Below, one piece after another: positions 34,954-45,263 of a stretch of DNA of 64,000 nucleotides. Numbering within the stretch: the stretch's first letter is position 1; every line of letters starts with the position of its first letter. Source of the stretch: Leptolyngbya boryana PCC 6306 (GTDB lineage: Bacteria; Cyanobacteriota; Cyanobacteriia; Leptolyngbyales; Leptolyngbyaceae); the NCBI RefSeq assembly GCF_000353285.1, contig NZ_KB731324.1, positions 4,854,577 to 4,918,576 on the forward strand. Reading direction: 5' to 3'. The translations under genes were made by a program, and so were the position numbers. The notes under the pieces were generated by a model. That model was not told the origin of the DNA. It searched no databases and saw nothing but the letters and a program-made list of their open reading frames with translations.

Positions 34954-36750
34954 CTATGAAACGGCTGGCTTCGGCTTGTAAGTAGAAGCAACTTGTAGTT
35001 CTTTTAACTGCTTCTCATCAACACTAGAAGGTGCACTGGTTAACAAACAACGAGCCTGCTGTGTTTTCGGGAAAGCAATCACATCGCGGATTGAGTCTTC
35101 ACCTGAGAGCAACATGACCCAGCGATCGATACCATAGGCAATCCCACCATGAGGAGGTGCGCCGTATTCAAATGCTTCGAGTAAAAAGCCGAATTTGTTT
35201 TGTGCCTCTTCTTCAGAAATTCCGATCGTTTCAAACACTTTCGCTTGCAGATCCGGTTGGTGAATCCGAACACTGCCACCACCGACTTCAAAACCATTGA
35301 AAGCAAGGTCGTAAGCTTGAGCGCGCGCAGTGGTCAAATCATTTACATCATCGGGATGGGGAGCCGTAAACGGATGGTGCAATGCTTCATATCGCTTCTC
35401 GTCAGCATTCCACTCGAACATTGGAAAATCGACAATCCACAGTAAGCTGAGCTTGTCAGGATCGATCATGCCGAGTTCGTTGCCGAGGTATTGACGTAAG
35501 CGATCGAGGGTTTTATTCACCGTATTCGCATCGGCAGCAGCAAACAGTAGAAGATGTCCGGGTTTCGCATTTGTGCGTTTGAGGATTTCTTGCTTTTGTT
35601 CTTCGGTGAGATTGTCTTTGATTGCGCCGATCGTATCGATCTCGCCATCTTCACGCACTCGAATGTAAGCGAGTCCACGCGCACCCGCTTCGGACGCTTC
35701 TTTGAACACATCTCCGCCAGGCTTAATCCGAACATTGGAAATTGCATCGTTGCCATTCGGAATCGGGAGGATTTTTACTAATCCACCTTTTTTCACGGCA
35801 TCCGCAAAGACTTTGAATCCGGAATCTTTCACGACATCGGAAACATCGACCAGCTCTAAGCCGAAACGAGTATCGGGCTTATCACTGCCATAGCGATCTA
35901 TTGCTTCGGCATAGGTGAGACGCGGGAAAGGACGAGGAACTTCGATGCCTTTCATGGTTTTGAGAATGGTACAGACTAGGCGTTCGTTCAGATCCAAGAT
36001 TTCCTCTTGGCTCATGAAGCTCATTTCCATGTCGAGCTGCGTGAATTCTGGCTGCCGCTCAGCCCGCAAATCCTCATCGCGGAAACAACGCGCAATTTGA
36101 TAATAGCGATCGAGTCCTGAGACCATTAGCAATTGCTTAAATAGCTGAGGCGATTGCGGTAACGCATACCATTCGCCCGGATTAACGCGCGAAGGGACGA
36201 GATAGTCTCGCGCTCCCTCAGGTGTAGAACGAGTCAGAATCGGCGTTTCAACTTCGACAAAGCCTTCTTGATCTTCGAGGAAACGTCGCATCGTTTTGAT
36301 CAATTGGTGGCGAAGTTGTAGATTGCGGCTCATGCGATCGCGGCGCAAATCGAGATAGCGATATTTCAAGCGCAATTCTTCGCGAACGGATTCTGTCTCA
36401 GCAGCAGAAACTTGGAAGGGCAATTGTTTGCGAACTGTGCTGAGAATTTCAATCTCATCTGCATAGATCTCGACTTCGCCCGTGGGAATCTTCGGATTCA
36501 GTGATTCATCAGGGCGCTTGGTCACACGTCCAACAATCTTGATCACATACTCATTTCGCAGATCGCCCGCAATTTTGTAGGAATTCGGCGTGCGTTCTGG
36601 ATCGCTAACGACTTGAACAATGCCTTCGCGATCGCGCAAATCGATAAAGATCACGTACCCGTGGTCACGTCGCCGATCCACCCATCCGAAGAGGGTGACC
36701 GTTTCACCAATATGATTCGCTCGAAGTTGACCACAGTACTGGGTACGCAT
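34954..36750 (-). CDS. aspS: Aspartyl-tRNA synthetase AspS
   Basis: Class II synthetase charging tRNA-Asp (possibly also tRNA-Asn if GatCAB is used). The 598-residue bacterial-type enzyme has an OB-fold anticodon domain (1-105; [26 protein letters not shown]) and a catalytic core with motif 2 [21 protein letters not shown]. The bacterial GAD insertion is at about 290-410, and motif 3 [13 protein letters not shown] at about 540. All motifs are intact. Confidence 0.97.
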   Translation of the reverse strand: MRTQYCGQLRANHIGETVTLFGWVDRRRDHGYVIFIDLRDREGIVQVVSDPERTPNSYKIAGDLRNEYVIKIVGRVTKRPDESLNPKIPTGEVEIYADEIEILSTVRKQLPFQVSAAETESVREELRLKYRYLDLRRDRMSRNLQLRHQLIKTMRRFLEDQEGFVEVETPILTRSTPEGARDYLVPSRVNPGEWYALPQSPQLFKQLLMVSGLDRYYQIARCFRDEDLRAERQPEFTQLDMEMSFMSQEEILDLNERLVCTILKTMKGIEVPRPFPRLTYAEAIDRYGSDKPDTRFGLELVDVSDVVKDSGFKVFADAVKKGGLVKILPIPNGNDAISNVRIKPGGDVFKEASEAGARGLAYIRVREDGEIDTIGAIKDNLTEEQKQEILKRTNAKPGHLLLFAAADANTVNKTLDRLRQYLGNELGMIDPDKLSLLWIVDFPMFEWNADEKRYEALHHPFTAPHPDDVNDLTTARAQAYDLAFNGFEVGGGSVRIHQPDLQAKVFETIGISEEEAQNKFGFLLEAFEYGAPPHGGIAYGIDRWVMLLSGEDSIRDVIAFPKTQQARCLLTSAPSSVDEKQLKELQVASTYKPKPAVS

Positions 36751-36833
36751 ATCTCAGAAATAAGGGGTTTAAAAATTAGAAAACCTCCTAATTATGCCGT
36801 AATCGGGGAACGATCGCGAGTGATATTTAATCT

Positions 36834-38018
36834 TTAAGAATTTTCTTGAACGCTGAATAGATCAAACGGGAGATCTAATTGATCGATCAGCGAGAACAGG
36901 TTGGGAACCTCGAAGCTGATCTGATCGGTTGCATTCACTTGCATCGAAAATAATGGATAGAAGCTTTGGTTCTTGTCTTCTAAACGAGATTGCCGAGTCG
37001 GTGGAACTCTCTCCACAACACAAGCGGGATCTTTGAGCGGAATGGCAGCATTGAGAGCGTCGATCGCAGAACTTTGACGAGCCGCATCTGCACTATCAAA
37101 TTTTTTAGACCAACTTAAGCCAAACTGATCCCGCTGGTTGCGTTTCGCCCAAACAGTATCTGCATTTTTGAGAATGAAAGCTTTGTACTGCGCTTTAGGA
37201 GACGTTTCTTGCAGGTAAGCTAGATTACGCATGAAGATGCCCTTGAACTGTGGACCATCATCTCCACACTCAGGTTCACAGTATTCGATCAAGATGCCCT
37301 TGCGAGAGAGGTGCTTGATCGTTGCAGTAGCGATCGCATGTGCCTGCTTCAAGTAAGTCTGATCTTTTGTACTTTTATAGAAATCAACTAATCCCCCCAT
37401 CACAACGCCTTGGTTGTAAGTCCAAGTAACATCGCCATTGTTGCGACAGTGATCATTTAATCCATCATTGACCAAGTTCTGCTTGTTGATCATGCCGGAC
37501 TTTTTGAACCAATTCCAGCCGTGTTTTGCCCAGTCGATGTAACTGCCTTTGCCATAGTCATTCACGGTGCGCTGATGCAGCCGAATCGCGATCGTAAAAA
37601 ATAGTCCATTGGTAATCGCATTTTTATACTGGCGATCTTTGCGCCACCACATTCCACCCCCGCATTTAGAGTCCCAGCCTTTGGTCATGTCTTTGAAGAT
37701 GGATTTTGCTGTGTCGAGATAGCGTTTCTCTCCAGTCAAATCGTAGGCTTTGATCCAAGTTAGTGCCCACCACCCCTGATCGTCATAGACATTTGCCTCC
37801 AGAAAGCCTTGTGACTTATGCTTTTCGTAAGTATTCACGATGATGGGATGATATTTTTTCTGCTTCGTGAGGCGAGAGTAATCAATCGTTGTCTCCAGTG
37901 CATTCGCTGCATTCCACCAACCCGTCGAGTTCCAAAGTCCGGTTGTAGAACTATAAAAGACTTGTAGTGCAGCCATTCCTGCTGCTGCGGTAGCGTGACA
38001 AGCTCCGGGCAATACCAT
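36834..38018 (-). CDS. Glycoside hydrolase family 76 (alpha-1,6-mannanase-like)
   Basis: A 394-residue (alpha/alpha)6-barrel protein of the GH76 type. LWNSTGWWNAANALETTIDY at the start, EANVYDDQGWWALTWIKAYDLTG with the catalytic Asp-Asp pair near residue 78, and GGGMWWRKDRQYKNAITNGLFFTIAIRLHQRT are family blocks. Substrates are alpha-mannans or related glycans. The N-terminus MVLPGACHATAAAGMAALQVFY has no clear signal peptide, so it may be cytoplasmic or the start may lie elsewhere. The last 70 residues are outside the family core. Confidence 0.82.
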   Translation of the reverse strand: MVLPGACHATAAAGMAALQVFYSSTTGLWNSTGWWNAANALETTIDYSRLTKQKKYHPIIVNTYEKHKSQGFLEANVYDDQGWWALTWIKAYDLTGEKRYLDTAKSIFKDMTKGWDSKCGGGMWWRKDRQYKNAITNGLFFTIAIRLHQRTVNDYGKGSYIDWAKHGWNWFKKSGMINKQNLVNDGLNDHCRNNGDVTWTYNQGVVMGGLVDFYKSTKDQTYLKQAHAIATATIKHLSRKGILIEYCEPECGDDGPQFKGIFMRNLAYLQETSPKAQYKAFILKNADTVWAKRNQRDQFGLSWSKKFDSADAARQSSAIDALNAAIPLKDPACVVERVPPTRQSRLEDKNQSFYPLFSMQVNATDQISFEVPNLFSLIDQLDLPFDLFSVQENS

Positions 38019-38104
38019 GCGATCGCGTCTCCTTAGATTTCTATCTCAAGCGATCCAAGGTACTGCCTGGTTTTATTCGTTAAACACAACCTATTGATTT
38101 ATTT

Positions 38105-38476
38105 CTAGTCGGTAACAGCATGTTGCTTTAAATCATTCAGAGAGACAAACTCTAATGCAGCCGCGTGAGTTGCGGCAAGAACGACCGGAGGTGCAACCCC
38201 TGCATCTAGGGCTTCTTTCCAGCGAGAGGCACAAAGACACCAGCGATCGCCGGGTTTAAGCCCAGGGAAGTCGTAAAGCGGCATGGGCGTGACTAAATCA
38301 TTGCCTTGGGCTTTGCTAAATTCGAGAAATTCAGCCGTGACTTGGGCACAGACAACGTGAATGCCGACATCTCCGGCTCCCGTACTGCAAAATCCATCGC
38401 GGTAGTAGCCAGTCACCGGGGATCGACAACAGTTTTGCAGTTCGTCACCGAGGACATTTCTAGCGCGGCTCACCAT
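38105..38476 (-). CDS. DUF2237 family protein
   Basis: A 123-residue protein with the family's Cys-rich core: NVLGDELQNCCRSPVTGYYRDGFCSTGAGDVGIHVVCAQVTAEFLEFSKAQGNDL, then PGLKPGDRWCLCASRWKEAL. The conserved cysteines suggest metal binding, but the function is unknown. It lies 14 bp downstream of the ArsC/Spx-like gene on the same strand, probably co-transcribed, which hints at a redox role. Confidence 0.88.
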   Translation of the reverse strand: MVSRARNVLGDELQNCCRSPVTGYYRDGFCSTGAGDVGIHVVCAQVTAEFLEFSKAQGNDLVTPMPLYDFPGLKPGDRWCLCASRWKEALDAGVAPPVVLAATHAAALEFVSLNDLKQHAVTD

Positions 38477-38490
38477 AATCTAAAGTCTCC

Positions 38491-38841
38491 TTATTCGCTC
38501 AGGGCTTGCTGAATTTGATCTACTTTGAAGCCAACTGCGATCGCAGTTTGGTCTTTGACAAATAAAGGGCGCTTCAGCAACATTGCATCTTGGGCAAAGG
38601 CTTCAATCCATTCGGCATCTGTCCAAGTTTGCTTTTCGTCACCTAAGGCGCGGTAAGATTGCCCTGACGTATTTCGCATCGGTTTTGCTCCCAGTTCGGC
38701 GACCCATTTTTGGATGGTGGTTTTGGTGGGAGGATGTTCTTTAGTGTTGATGAATTCGTAGGCAATGTTCTGAGCATCGAGCCAGGAAATCGCTTTTTTG
38801 CAGGTTCCACAGGTCGGGATTCCGTAAACTTGAAGACTCAT
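38491..38841 (-). CDS. ArsC/Spx-family thioredoxin-fold protein
   Basis: A 116-residue thioredoxin-fold protein: YGIPTCGTCKKAISWLDAQ has a CxxC pair (Cys11, Cys14), then FINTKEHPPTKTTIQKWV, and the MLLKRPLFVKDQTAIAVGF cis-Pro block. The CxxC resembles Spx/MgsR and the plasmid-type reductase-like proteins rather than classical arsenate reductases with a single CX5R. Reductase or regulator cannot be told apart here. Leads an operon with DUF2237. Confidence 0.85.
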   Translation of the reverse strand: MSLQVYGIPTCGTCKKAISWLDAQNIAYEFINTKEHPPTKTTIQKWVAELGAKPMRNTSGQSYRALGDEKQTWTDAEWIEAFAQDAMLLKRPLFVKDQTAIAVGFKVDQIQQALSE

Positions 38842-38900
38842 CAGGATTGTGTTCTAAACTGCAATGCTGTTTATCCCATGTTTTCGGAATCCTGTACAGC

Positions 38901-38978
38901 CTAGACAAACATATTGACTAAAACCCAGTACAGAACTAATACGCCGATCACCCCGATCCATAATTTTGCTTGGTTCAT
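38901..38978 (-). CDS. Predicted 25-aa single-helix membrane peptide
   Basis: ATG at 38976-38978; the product MNQAKLWIGVIGVLVLYWVL plus VNMFV is one hydrophobic helix with a short polar start, the form of cyanobacterial photosystem and NDH low-molecular-mass subunits. I do not recognise it as a named one. It is alone in the 319-bp gap between the ArsC/Spx and TPR genes, and no convincing ribosome-binding site is visible. Plausible but unproven. Confidence 0.4.
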   Translation of the reverse strand: MNQAKLWIGVIGVLVLYWVLVNMFV

Positions 38979-39160
38979 AACACTTAGGAGTAACTGTAGA
39001 GTTTACAACTAGCTTGTCACGATCAAGAAAATTCTGGCTCTATCTCAGGAGTTGATTTTCGCGATGTTGCTACTTCGCTTCCTCTAAATTAATAGACCTC
39101 CTCCTGCACGAATGCCCTCCGAATCGAATTCGCCAAGGCGCAATGATTCATCCAGGGAGT

Positions 39161-41125
39161 CTAATGTTCAACCAGTTCCCGAAATCGACGATCGCTCATA
39201 ATCTGCTCAAATTCTGGATCGTTTTTCGCATCATCTCGATATCGAGGATTCAATCGAATTGCTTCTTCTAAATTCTCGATCGCAGCTTGGGTATGTCCCT
39301 GAAGGGCATAACAAATCGCTTTGTTGTAGTATGCCGGAGAATACTTGGGTTGAATGTCGATCGCGTTATCAAAACAGTCTAAAGCTTCGCGATCGCGCTC
39401 TAGCTGAATCAGCAAATAACCGCGATAATTCCAAACTTTGTAAGCTTCTGTGTTCAGCTTCAATGCCGCATCAAAGGATGCTAGAGCCTCCGAGTAGCGT
39501 CCTAACATCTGCAACGCCAAACCGCGATTTAACCAGGCAATTTCATTGTTTGCGCGAACTTTAACCGCTTGATCAAACGAGCGAAACGCTTCTTCATGCC
39601 GTTGCAGTTTTCCTAAGGCGACTCCGCGATCGCACCATGCTTCTGAGTAATCGGGGTCAAGCTGCGTTGCTCGATCGTAAGAGAAAATTGCTTCTTTATA
39701 TTGTTTCAGACGTGCCAGTGCTAACCCGCGTTTGAGCCAAACTTCAGGATGGTTTGATTGGTGTTTGAGCGCTTGATCGTAATGTGCGATCGCGGCTTCA
39801 AATTGTCCGGCTTTAAATTGAGCTTCTGCTTGCTCCAGATCATTCGATTCAGGCGCTGTGATCGGTTCTGCGGGACGGCGATTTTGAGCTTGTTCACGCA
39901 AGCCAGACAACTGTGAAACAAATTCGATTTCTAAGCTCTGCAACTTGTTGAAAATCGCTTGTTTCTGTTGGGTTGCATCGGATTCGAGCAATCTTAGTTT
40001 GTCGAGGAAATTTGTTCGACCTTGGATTGCACTCGATTCAAGCTCCGAGAATTGTGACATGAGATCGGATTGTTTTGCTGTTATCGCATCTTTCGCCGAT
40101 TGCTGATGTTGCTCTACATCAGATTGCTTGGCTGAGAGCGATGCTGCAAATTCAGTTTCTAAGTGCTCGATCCGTTCCCGCACTTGATCGCGTTGCTGTT
40201 GGGTATCTGCATGTAGAACAGAGAGTTGGGCTGCAAATTCAGTTTTAAGTTGTCCCAGGTTCTCTAAAATCTGAGTGCGCTGCTCGGCAGTTTGTGATTC
40301 GGATTCATTCAGTCGAGCGATGTACTCTTGCTCGAATTGTTCTAACCGTTCGAGGAGTTGCGCGTGTTGTTGCTCGAGGTGTGTAGCAATTTGGGCTTGC
40401 GATCGCGTTAAATGCTCTTGAGTCAACTGCTGCTGCTGAGTTGCAAACGTACCAATTTCATCGAGTTGTGACATTAATTGCTGATGCAGGTCACTGAAAG
40501 TAGTTTGAGCAGTCGCATTTTGCTCATCTACATCAGTTTGCAGCATGGATAGATGCGCCGCAAACTCTGAAGACAGTTTCTCTAATTCTCGCTTCGAGAG
40601 ATTGACCTGAGTTTCTAACCCTGCCAGTAATTCGGATTGAGACTGAGAAAGCTGAGTCGTTAATCCGGTTAAACTTTCTGCATCTTCTGAAATTCTTCTT
40701 TGCAATTCTTGAACTTCAGTTTCAAGCTGCTGAATAATTTGGCGCGACTGTTGAATTTTACGTTCTGCTTCTTCCTGAACCTCGTGCAATTGATGTTCAA
40801 CTTCTGACAAGTTCTGAAGCTGGTACATGCCGCGATCGACAATTTCTCGAATAATCACCTGCCGGAACCGCCACAGCGATGCCAAAATCGCGATCGGGAA
40901 CAGCGTTAAGGTAATCAGCGCAACATTCAGCAGTAAGCTAGAGCGACTAAATGCCCGATCAATTTCAGATTGAACTTGAGATCGCAGTTGTTGCTCTTGG
41001 CGTAACTGGTTTAATTCTTCTTGCTGAGCGGTTTGAGCTTGTACACTTTCTGCGCCAACCGGAACAGAACAGACAAGCAAGCTACCCAATAAAAAGGCAA
41101 ACACTGATTGATTCTGATGACGCAT
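39161..41125 (-). CDS. Membrane-anchored coiled-coil protein with C-terminal TPR domain
   Basis: A 654-residue protein. It has a signal peptide (about 1-30, LLGSLLVCSVPVGAESVQA) and a second hydrophobic helix at about 55-78 (SSLLLNVALITLTLFPIAILASLW). A very long Gln/Glu-rich coiled coil (90-420) contains repeats around LE.EFAAQLS.L. About six TPR units (425-640; EAIFSYDRATQLDPDYSEAW type) follow. The ATG at 41125 is chosen because the longer frame lacks a signal and overlaps the upstream gene. It may be a scaffold at the membrane; no specific role is recognised. Confidence 0.8.
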   Translation of the reverse strand: MRHQNQSVFAFLLGSLLVCSVPVGAESVQAQTAQQEELNQLRQEQQLRSQVQSEIDRAFSRSSLLLNVALITLTLFPIAILASLWRFRQVIIREIVDRGMYQLQNLSEVEHQLHEVQEEAERKIQQSRQIIQQLETEVQELQRRISEDAESLTGLTTQLSQSQSELLAGLETQVNLSKRELEKLSSEFAAHLSMLQTDVDEQNATAQTTFSDLHQQLMSQLDEIGTFATQQQQLTQEHLTRSQAQIATHLEQQHAQLLERLEQFEQEYIARLNESESQTAEQRTQILENLGQLKTEFAAQLSVLHADTQQQRDQVRERIEHLETEFAASLSAKQSDVEQHQQSAKDAITAKQSDLMSQFSELESSAIQGRTNFLDKLRLLESDATQQKQAIFNKLQSLEIEFVSQLSGLREQAQNRRPAEPITAPESNDLEQAEAQFKAGQFEAAIAHYDQALKHQSNHPEVWLKRGLALARLKQYKEAIFSYDRATQLDPDYSEAWCDRGVALGKLQRHEEAFRSFDQAVKVRANNEIAWLNRGLALQMLGRYSEALASFDAALKLNTEAYKVWNYRGYLLIQLERDREALDCFDNAIDIQPKYSPAYYNKAICYALQGHTQAAIENLEEAIRLNPRYRDDAKNDPEFEQIMSDRRFRELVEH

Positions 41126-41204
41126 AGAAAATTGCCCGATCGCGTTGAGAGGTTGTACTATTCTCCAATTTACCAAGGCAATTGGAGAATCGACCGGAAA
41201 TATC

Positions 41205-41576
41205 TTAACGTTGTGATCGAATTGCGCCGTTATACAGCACAGTGGTCTGAAAATCTGCCTTATCGACTCGAACTTCACTCTCGATCGAAGGTTCGATCAC
41301 ACCTGGAACATTCCCTTTGAACGTAAAGATCCAGTGATCCCCTTGATCCACAAACGGCGATTTTGCCGCGAATCCGTGCATTGAGAGTTCAGCACGATAT
41401 TGCGATAAGCCTCCATTTTCGGTTTCAGCCGCTTGCCGCGCTAAATTTTTTGCCCGACTCAGCGCTTCGATTTCTTTGACTCTTGTTTCAAAGGTTGAGG
41501 TCTGAGCGACCGCAGGCAGACTCACAGCGCCTCCAAGCAATCCGGCAAGCAGAGCAATCGTGATCCAAGATTTCAT
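41205..41576 (-). CDS. Small exported hypothetical protein
   Basis: A 123-residue protein with a clear signal peptide (MKSWITIALLAGLLGGAVSLPAVAQ, cleavage after AVAQ). The mature part begins ETRVKEIEALSRAKNLARQAAE, then GDHWIFTFKGNVPGVIEPSIESEVRVDKADFQTTVLYNGAI. No family is recognised. It lies 79 bp upstream of the TPR gene on the same strand. Confidence 0.75.
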   Translation of the reverse strand: MKSWITIALLAGLLGGAVSLPAVAQTSTFETRVKEIEALSRAKNLARQAAETENGGLSQYRAELSMHGFAAKSPFVDQGDHWIFTFKGNVPGVIEPSIESEVRVDKADFQTTVLYNGAIRSQR

Positions 41577-41611
41577 AGTTCAGTATCAGCAAAGTGTTCA
41601 AAGATACTTGA

Positions 41612-42193
41612 CTACAAACCTTGCCGAAAAGTTGCGATCGCTTCAAGCTCATTCGTCTCTGCCATCAACACGCATCGAGTCAGGAGATCAATATCCAAAC
41701 CGGGTAGAATCCGACTCTGAACGAGACGCTGATAATTCCCATCGATAAATCCATAAAGTGCAAAGACCCCATCTTCCCAGAACCAAACTTCAGGGACTTC
41801 TAGCACTTGATACTTCGCAAGCTTCGTTTCACTGCCACTGGTAAAAACGACTTCAATCGAAAGATCAGGCGTGGATTTGCGATCGCCGATGCAATAAGAT
41901 TCGTCTGCCTCGATCGCACATTCGCCTTTTTTCTCCTGTGTCATTGATCCAGTTGGAAGAAATCGAATTCCACGGTCAATGCAGAACAGCATGATCAAAA
42001 GACCGATAATGCGCGAGAAAATCTCATGATCCCGTCCAGGCATAAACAGTTCGATCTCGCCCTTGAAATAGGATAAATGCACACCAGATACACCTTCCAA
42101 GCTCTGCTGCATCAGCTTGAAATGTGCCCAAGTGCGATCGGAATAAGTGATACGCTGACCAGCTTCAATTCTTCGATTAAAAGTTGCTGTCAT
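41612..42193 (-). CDS. Uma2-family (DUF820) putative endonuclease
   Basis: A 193-residue PD-(D/E)XK-fold protein. MTATFNRRIEAGQRITYSDRTWAHFKLM opens the fold; GEIELFMPGRDHE, RKSTPDLSIEVVFTSG (Asp and Glu of the metal site) and YQVLEVPEVWFWEDG follow in the usual order. It belongs to a different subgroup from the copy at 11304. Function unknown; such genes are numerous in cyanobacterial genomes. Confidence 0.85.
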   Translation of the reverse strand: MTATFNRRIEAGQRITYSDRTWAHFKLMQQSLEGVSGVHLSYFKGEIELFMPGRDHEIFSRIIGLLIMLFCIDRGIRFLPTGSMTQEKKGECAIEADESYCIGDRKSTPDLSIEVVFTSGSETKLAKYQVLEVPEVWFWEDGVFALYGFIDGNYQRLVQSRILPGLDIDLLTRCVLMAETNELEAIATFRQGL

Positions 42194-42365
42194 GGTTTGA
42201 TCAGTAGCGACTTTCCACTATTGTAAACCTTCAATCTCAGCAACTCGATCTCACTTTTGTCACGAATTGAATCTCTGAATCACCGAGTTGACTGAGTGCG
42301 ATTTCGATCAGGTTGGTGGGGAAATAGGAAAAGCAATTTTCAGATCACCAGAACGGGTCGCCATG

Positions 42366-42389
42366 ACTCCCCACTCCCCACTCCCCACT
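42366..42389. repeat. Heptanucleotide tandem repeat (ACTCCCC)
   Basis: Three perfect ACTCCCC copies plus three bases, between the Uma2 and YlqD genes. It is a short tandemly repeated repetitive (STRR) element of the kind known in cyanobacterial intergenic DNA. Related tracts occur at 52893-52912 and 59629-59649. Confidence 0.85.
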
Positions 42390-42393
42390 TCTC

Positions 42394-42843
42394 TTAAATC
42401 ACTCCACGAATCTCTTCCACAACGCCATCGCGCAAGAGAATCTCAACATTCATCATCTCAATCAAATTGTCACCGGGCTGAATCTGAAACACGCTGCCAA
42501 TCTGACCCTGTTGCACTTCCTCATTCAATTCCAGCATTTGAATCTGCTGAAGCTGTTGTAAGCTTTGATTCTTTTGTTCTAATAGCTCACTCTTGCGCTG
42601 ATTGAACTGCATCCGAATATTTTCGCTCTGCTGCAAAGCCTCTGGACTTCCAGGCTGGATCGTCTGACGTTGAACTTCCGTCAAAACCTGCTGCATCTGC
42701 ATTTCAAGCTGCTGTAACTGCGTATCCGTCTGATTTAACTGTGCTTGCAGCGTTTGCTGTGCCTCTTCCTTCCAGCGAGGAGTGACGATCGCTTTCACAT
42801 TAACATTGCGCTGAAGGAGCAAATGAGACTTAGAGATTTCCAT
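42394..42843 (-). CDS. YlqD-family protein
   Basis: A 149-residue soluble protein: VNVKAIVTPRWKEEAQQTLQAQLNQTDTQLQQLEMQMQ forms a long Gln-rich coiled coil, followed by a small beta domain (GSVFQIQPGDNLIEMMNVEILLRDGVVEEIRGVI). This is the YlqD arrangement. The ATG at 42843 gives the family's start; the longer frame runs back into the acyl-CoA synthetase gene. Role unknown. It is 76 bp downstream of that gene on the same strand. Confidence 0.8.
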   Translation of the reverse strand: MEISKSHLLLQRNVNVKAIVTPRWKEEAQQTLQAQLNQTDTQLQQLEMQMQQVLTEVQRQTIQPGSPEALQQSENIRMQFNQRKSELLEQKNQSLQQLQQIQMLELNEEVQQGQIGSVFQIQPGDNLIEMMNVEILLRDGVVEEIRGVI

Positions 42844-42919
42844 ACTGTGAGTTAGAAAGGGGAAACGTAAAAGTGGGCTAAACCTCGGCTGTGAACAGTT
42901 TAGCCCTGATGATTTCACA

Positions 42920-44802
42920 CTACGGCAAAAACATCTCGTCAATCATACCTTGGTAGCGCTCCATCACAACATTGCGGCGAATTTTCAGCGTTTGCGTTAG
43001 CAATCCGTTCTCGATCGAGAATGGCTCACTCAATAATCTAAAACAGCCAATGCGATCATCCGGACGATAGGCAGGACGATCTTTGACCAATCGCGCCAAT
43101 TCTCCCCGAAATAAATCCTGCACCGAGGAGCTATTTAAGTCAGTACTACCCCACTGTTCCAAAGCTTCCATGTTGGGAACTACTAACGCACCGAGAACTT
43201 TTTGATCCTGTCCCACCAACATAATCTGATCAATATAAACACTCCGCAGGCAAGCATCTTCGATCGGTTGTGGCTCAATATTTTCGCCATTGGTTAACAC
43301 AATCGTATCTTTTGCCCGTCCTGTAATGATCAAATCATCGTGAGGCGTGACCATGCCCAAATCGCCCGTGTCAAACCAACCGTCTTTGTCGATCGCTTTT
43401 GCAGTTGCTTCGGGATTTTTGTAATACCCCTGCATAATCTGATGTCCGCGCAGCAAAATTAACCCTTTCTGCCCGATCGCTAAATCTTGGCGCGTCTCTG
43501 GATCAACAATTCGCGTTTCAGTCGTCGGTAAAGGTTCACCATCTGCCCCCCGAACATTCCGCCAAGGGCGACGAGCATGAGTAATCGGAGAAGTTTCGGT
43601 CAGTCCGTACCCTCCTAAAATGTTAATGCCGACAATCTCAAAAAAGTCCTCTAGGTGATCTGCGATCGAGCCACCGCCACTGACGACAAACTTGATTTGA
43701 CCACCTGTGCCTGCTCTAACCTTTTGATAGACTAAGCGATCGCCCAACAGATGCAATGGAAATCGCAACGCTGCTTTCACACTTGCCGTTAACTTCTCAG
43801 TCGCAGACGGATTTAAATTATCCAAGTTCAGACTCTTAGCAGTACGTTGAGCCAAGATGTACTTCTGACTCTGTTCTAAAAAAATTTCACCAATTTTTGC
43901 TTCCGAGCAGGCTGATCGCGAAATTGTTTCTGAATCCCTTCATAAATCGACTCCCACAAGCGCGGTACACCGACCATGTAGTGCGGCTGGAATTCTTTTA
44001 AATCCTTTTTCACAAAGCGAATATTGGTATAAATCTGAGTACACCCATTCGAGAAAATAAAGTACTCAAAGGAGCGCTCATACGAGTGCCAAATCGGCAG
44101 AATGCTTAAGACTCGCTCTCCTGCTTCCGGTTGTGCCACCGCATAAGCGCCATTGATCTCATAGATTAAATTTCCATGACTGAGCATGACCCCTTTCGGC
44201 ATTCCCGAAGTGCCAGAGGTATACATCAAAGTAGCCAGCGTACTGCGGTCTTGTTGAACGGGCTGAAGAGAATGCGATCGACCGAGTTCTAACACTTCCG
44301 AAAAGGTCATCACTTTGTAAGTTTCTGAAGTTACCGCTTCATCCGAGAGCAAAATCACAAACTGTAACGGAACTTCTGAGAGAATACCGCGCAATTTCTT
44401 CAAGAGTTCCGCATCTTGTAGCACGACTCCGACCGAGCCACTATGCTCCAAAATGTAGCGTAACTCGACCGGATCAGCCTGCGCTCCTCGAACCACATCC
44501 ACAGCACCCGATCGCATAATGCCCTGGTCTGCCACTAACCATCTCGGACAGTTATCTGAGAACAAGGCAATCCGAGGCGGTACACTGTCTCCGTCCTCAA
44601 CGCGAACCCCTAAAGCTTGAATCCCTGCTGCAAACGCCTGCATCTGATCGTAGAGTTGTGCATACGTTAATTTGACTTCTGGGCTACTGTGCGGATCATG
44701 GACGGCAAGAACATTGGCAAACTGTTTTGCCGCGATCGACCAGACCTCTGGCAGCGACTGTACGTTGGAATAGAGCGGATGAGAGGGATAGGCGAGGCTC
44801 AT
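42920..44802 (-). pseudogene. Long-chain acyl-CoA/ACP synthetase (AMP-binding) with a -1 base frameshift
   Basis: Would activate fatty acids with ATP; cyanobacterial Aas/FadD-type enzymes recycle free fatty acids at the membrane. The N-terminal 308 residues (43876-44802) include the AMP-binding motif YTSGTSGMPKGVMLSHG and end at a stop after KLVKFF. The C-terminal frame (from about 43885 to 42920) continues with LEQSQKYILAQRTAK, GGGSIADHLEDFF, GGYGLTETSPI and GWFDTGDLG. The break is at seven T on the coding strand (43878-43884); eight T would restore one frame of about 627 residues. A sequencing error, slippage rescue or a true pseudogene are all possible. Confidence 0.88.
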
Positions 44803-45063
44803 AGAGGGGACTCCTGTTCAAAAAAGCGGGATTGACTCTAACGATATGCCTCAGTCATTACGTTAAATCACTGAGAGCAGACAGAATTCATTTTGTCTGA
44901 GATTCGACGGAATGATTGAGAAATTGTCCGAAGTCGCTTCAAGATTTTCTAGGATAAGCATCAAGAAACTTTAAAGACTTGATAAGGCACGATTGGGTTT
45001 CTACGTAATCTCTCGGTGATTCCTGTTTAATGTAAAACCGTACATCTGAATTTCTTCAGTTCA

Positions 45064-45225
45064 ATGGTTGCTACAATTTCTGGAATTGTCACACTTTGCC
45101 TAACGATCGGCGCAGTCGCATTTCATTTGAGTTCTTCTGTACCGGACGTGAATCGTTCAGAGTGTGAATCCTTTGAAGTCTACCGATTAAGCGATCACGC
45201 CTGTTACATTCCGCAAGGTGAGTAG
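45064..45225 (+). CDS. Predicted 53-aa small exported or membrane-anchored peptide
   Basis: ATG at 45064; residues 1-24 (MVATISGIVTLCLTIGAVAF) are a hydrophobic helix or signal. A polar tail with two Cys (SEC, HAC) follows. It ends 38 bp before the DUF427 gene on the same strand. No family is recognised and the ribosome-binding site is weak, so it may be a chance frame. Confidence 0.4.
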   Translation: MVATISGIVTLCLTIGAVAFHLSSSVPDVNRSECESFEVYRLSDHACYIPQGE

Positions 45226-45263
45226 AAATGTTAGGCTTTGAAGGTTGCATTGAGAGAAAACTG

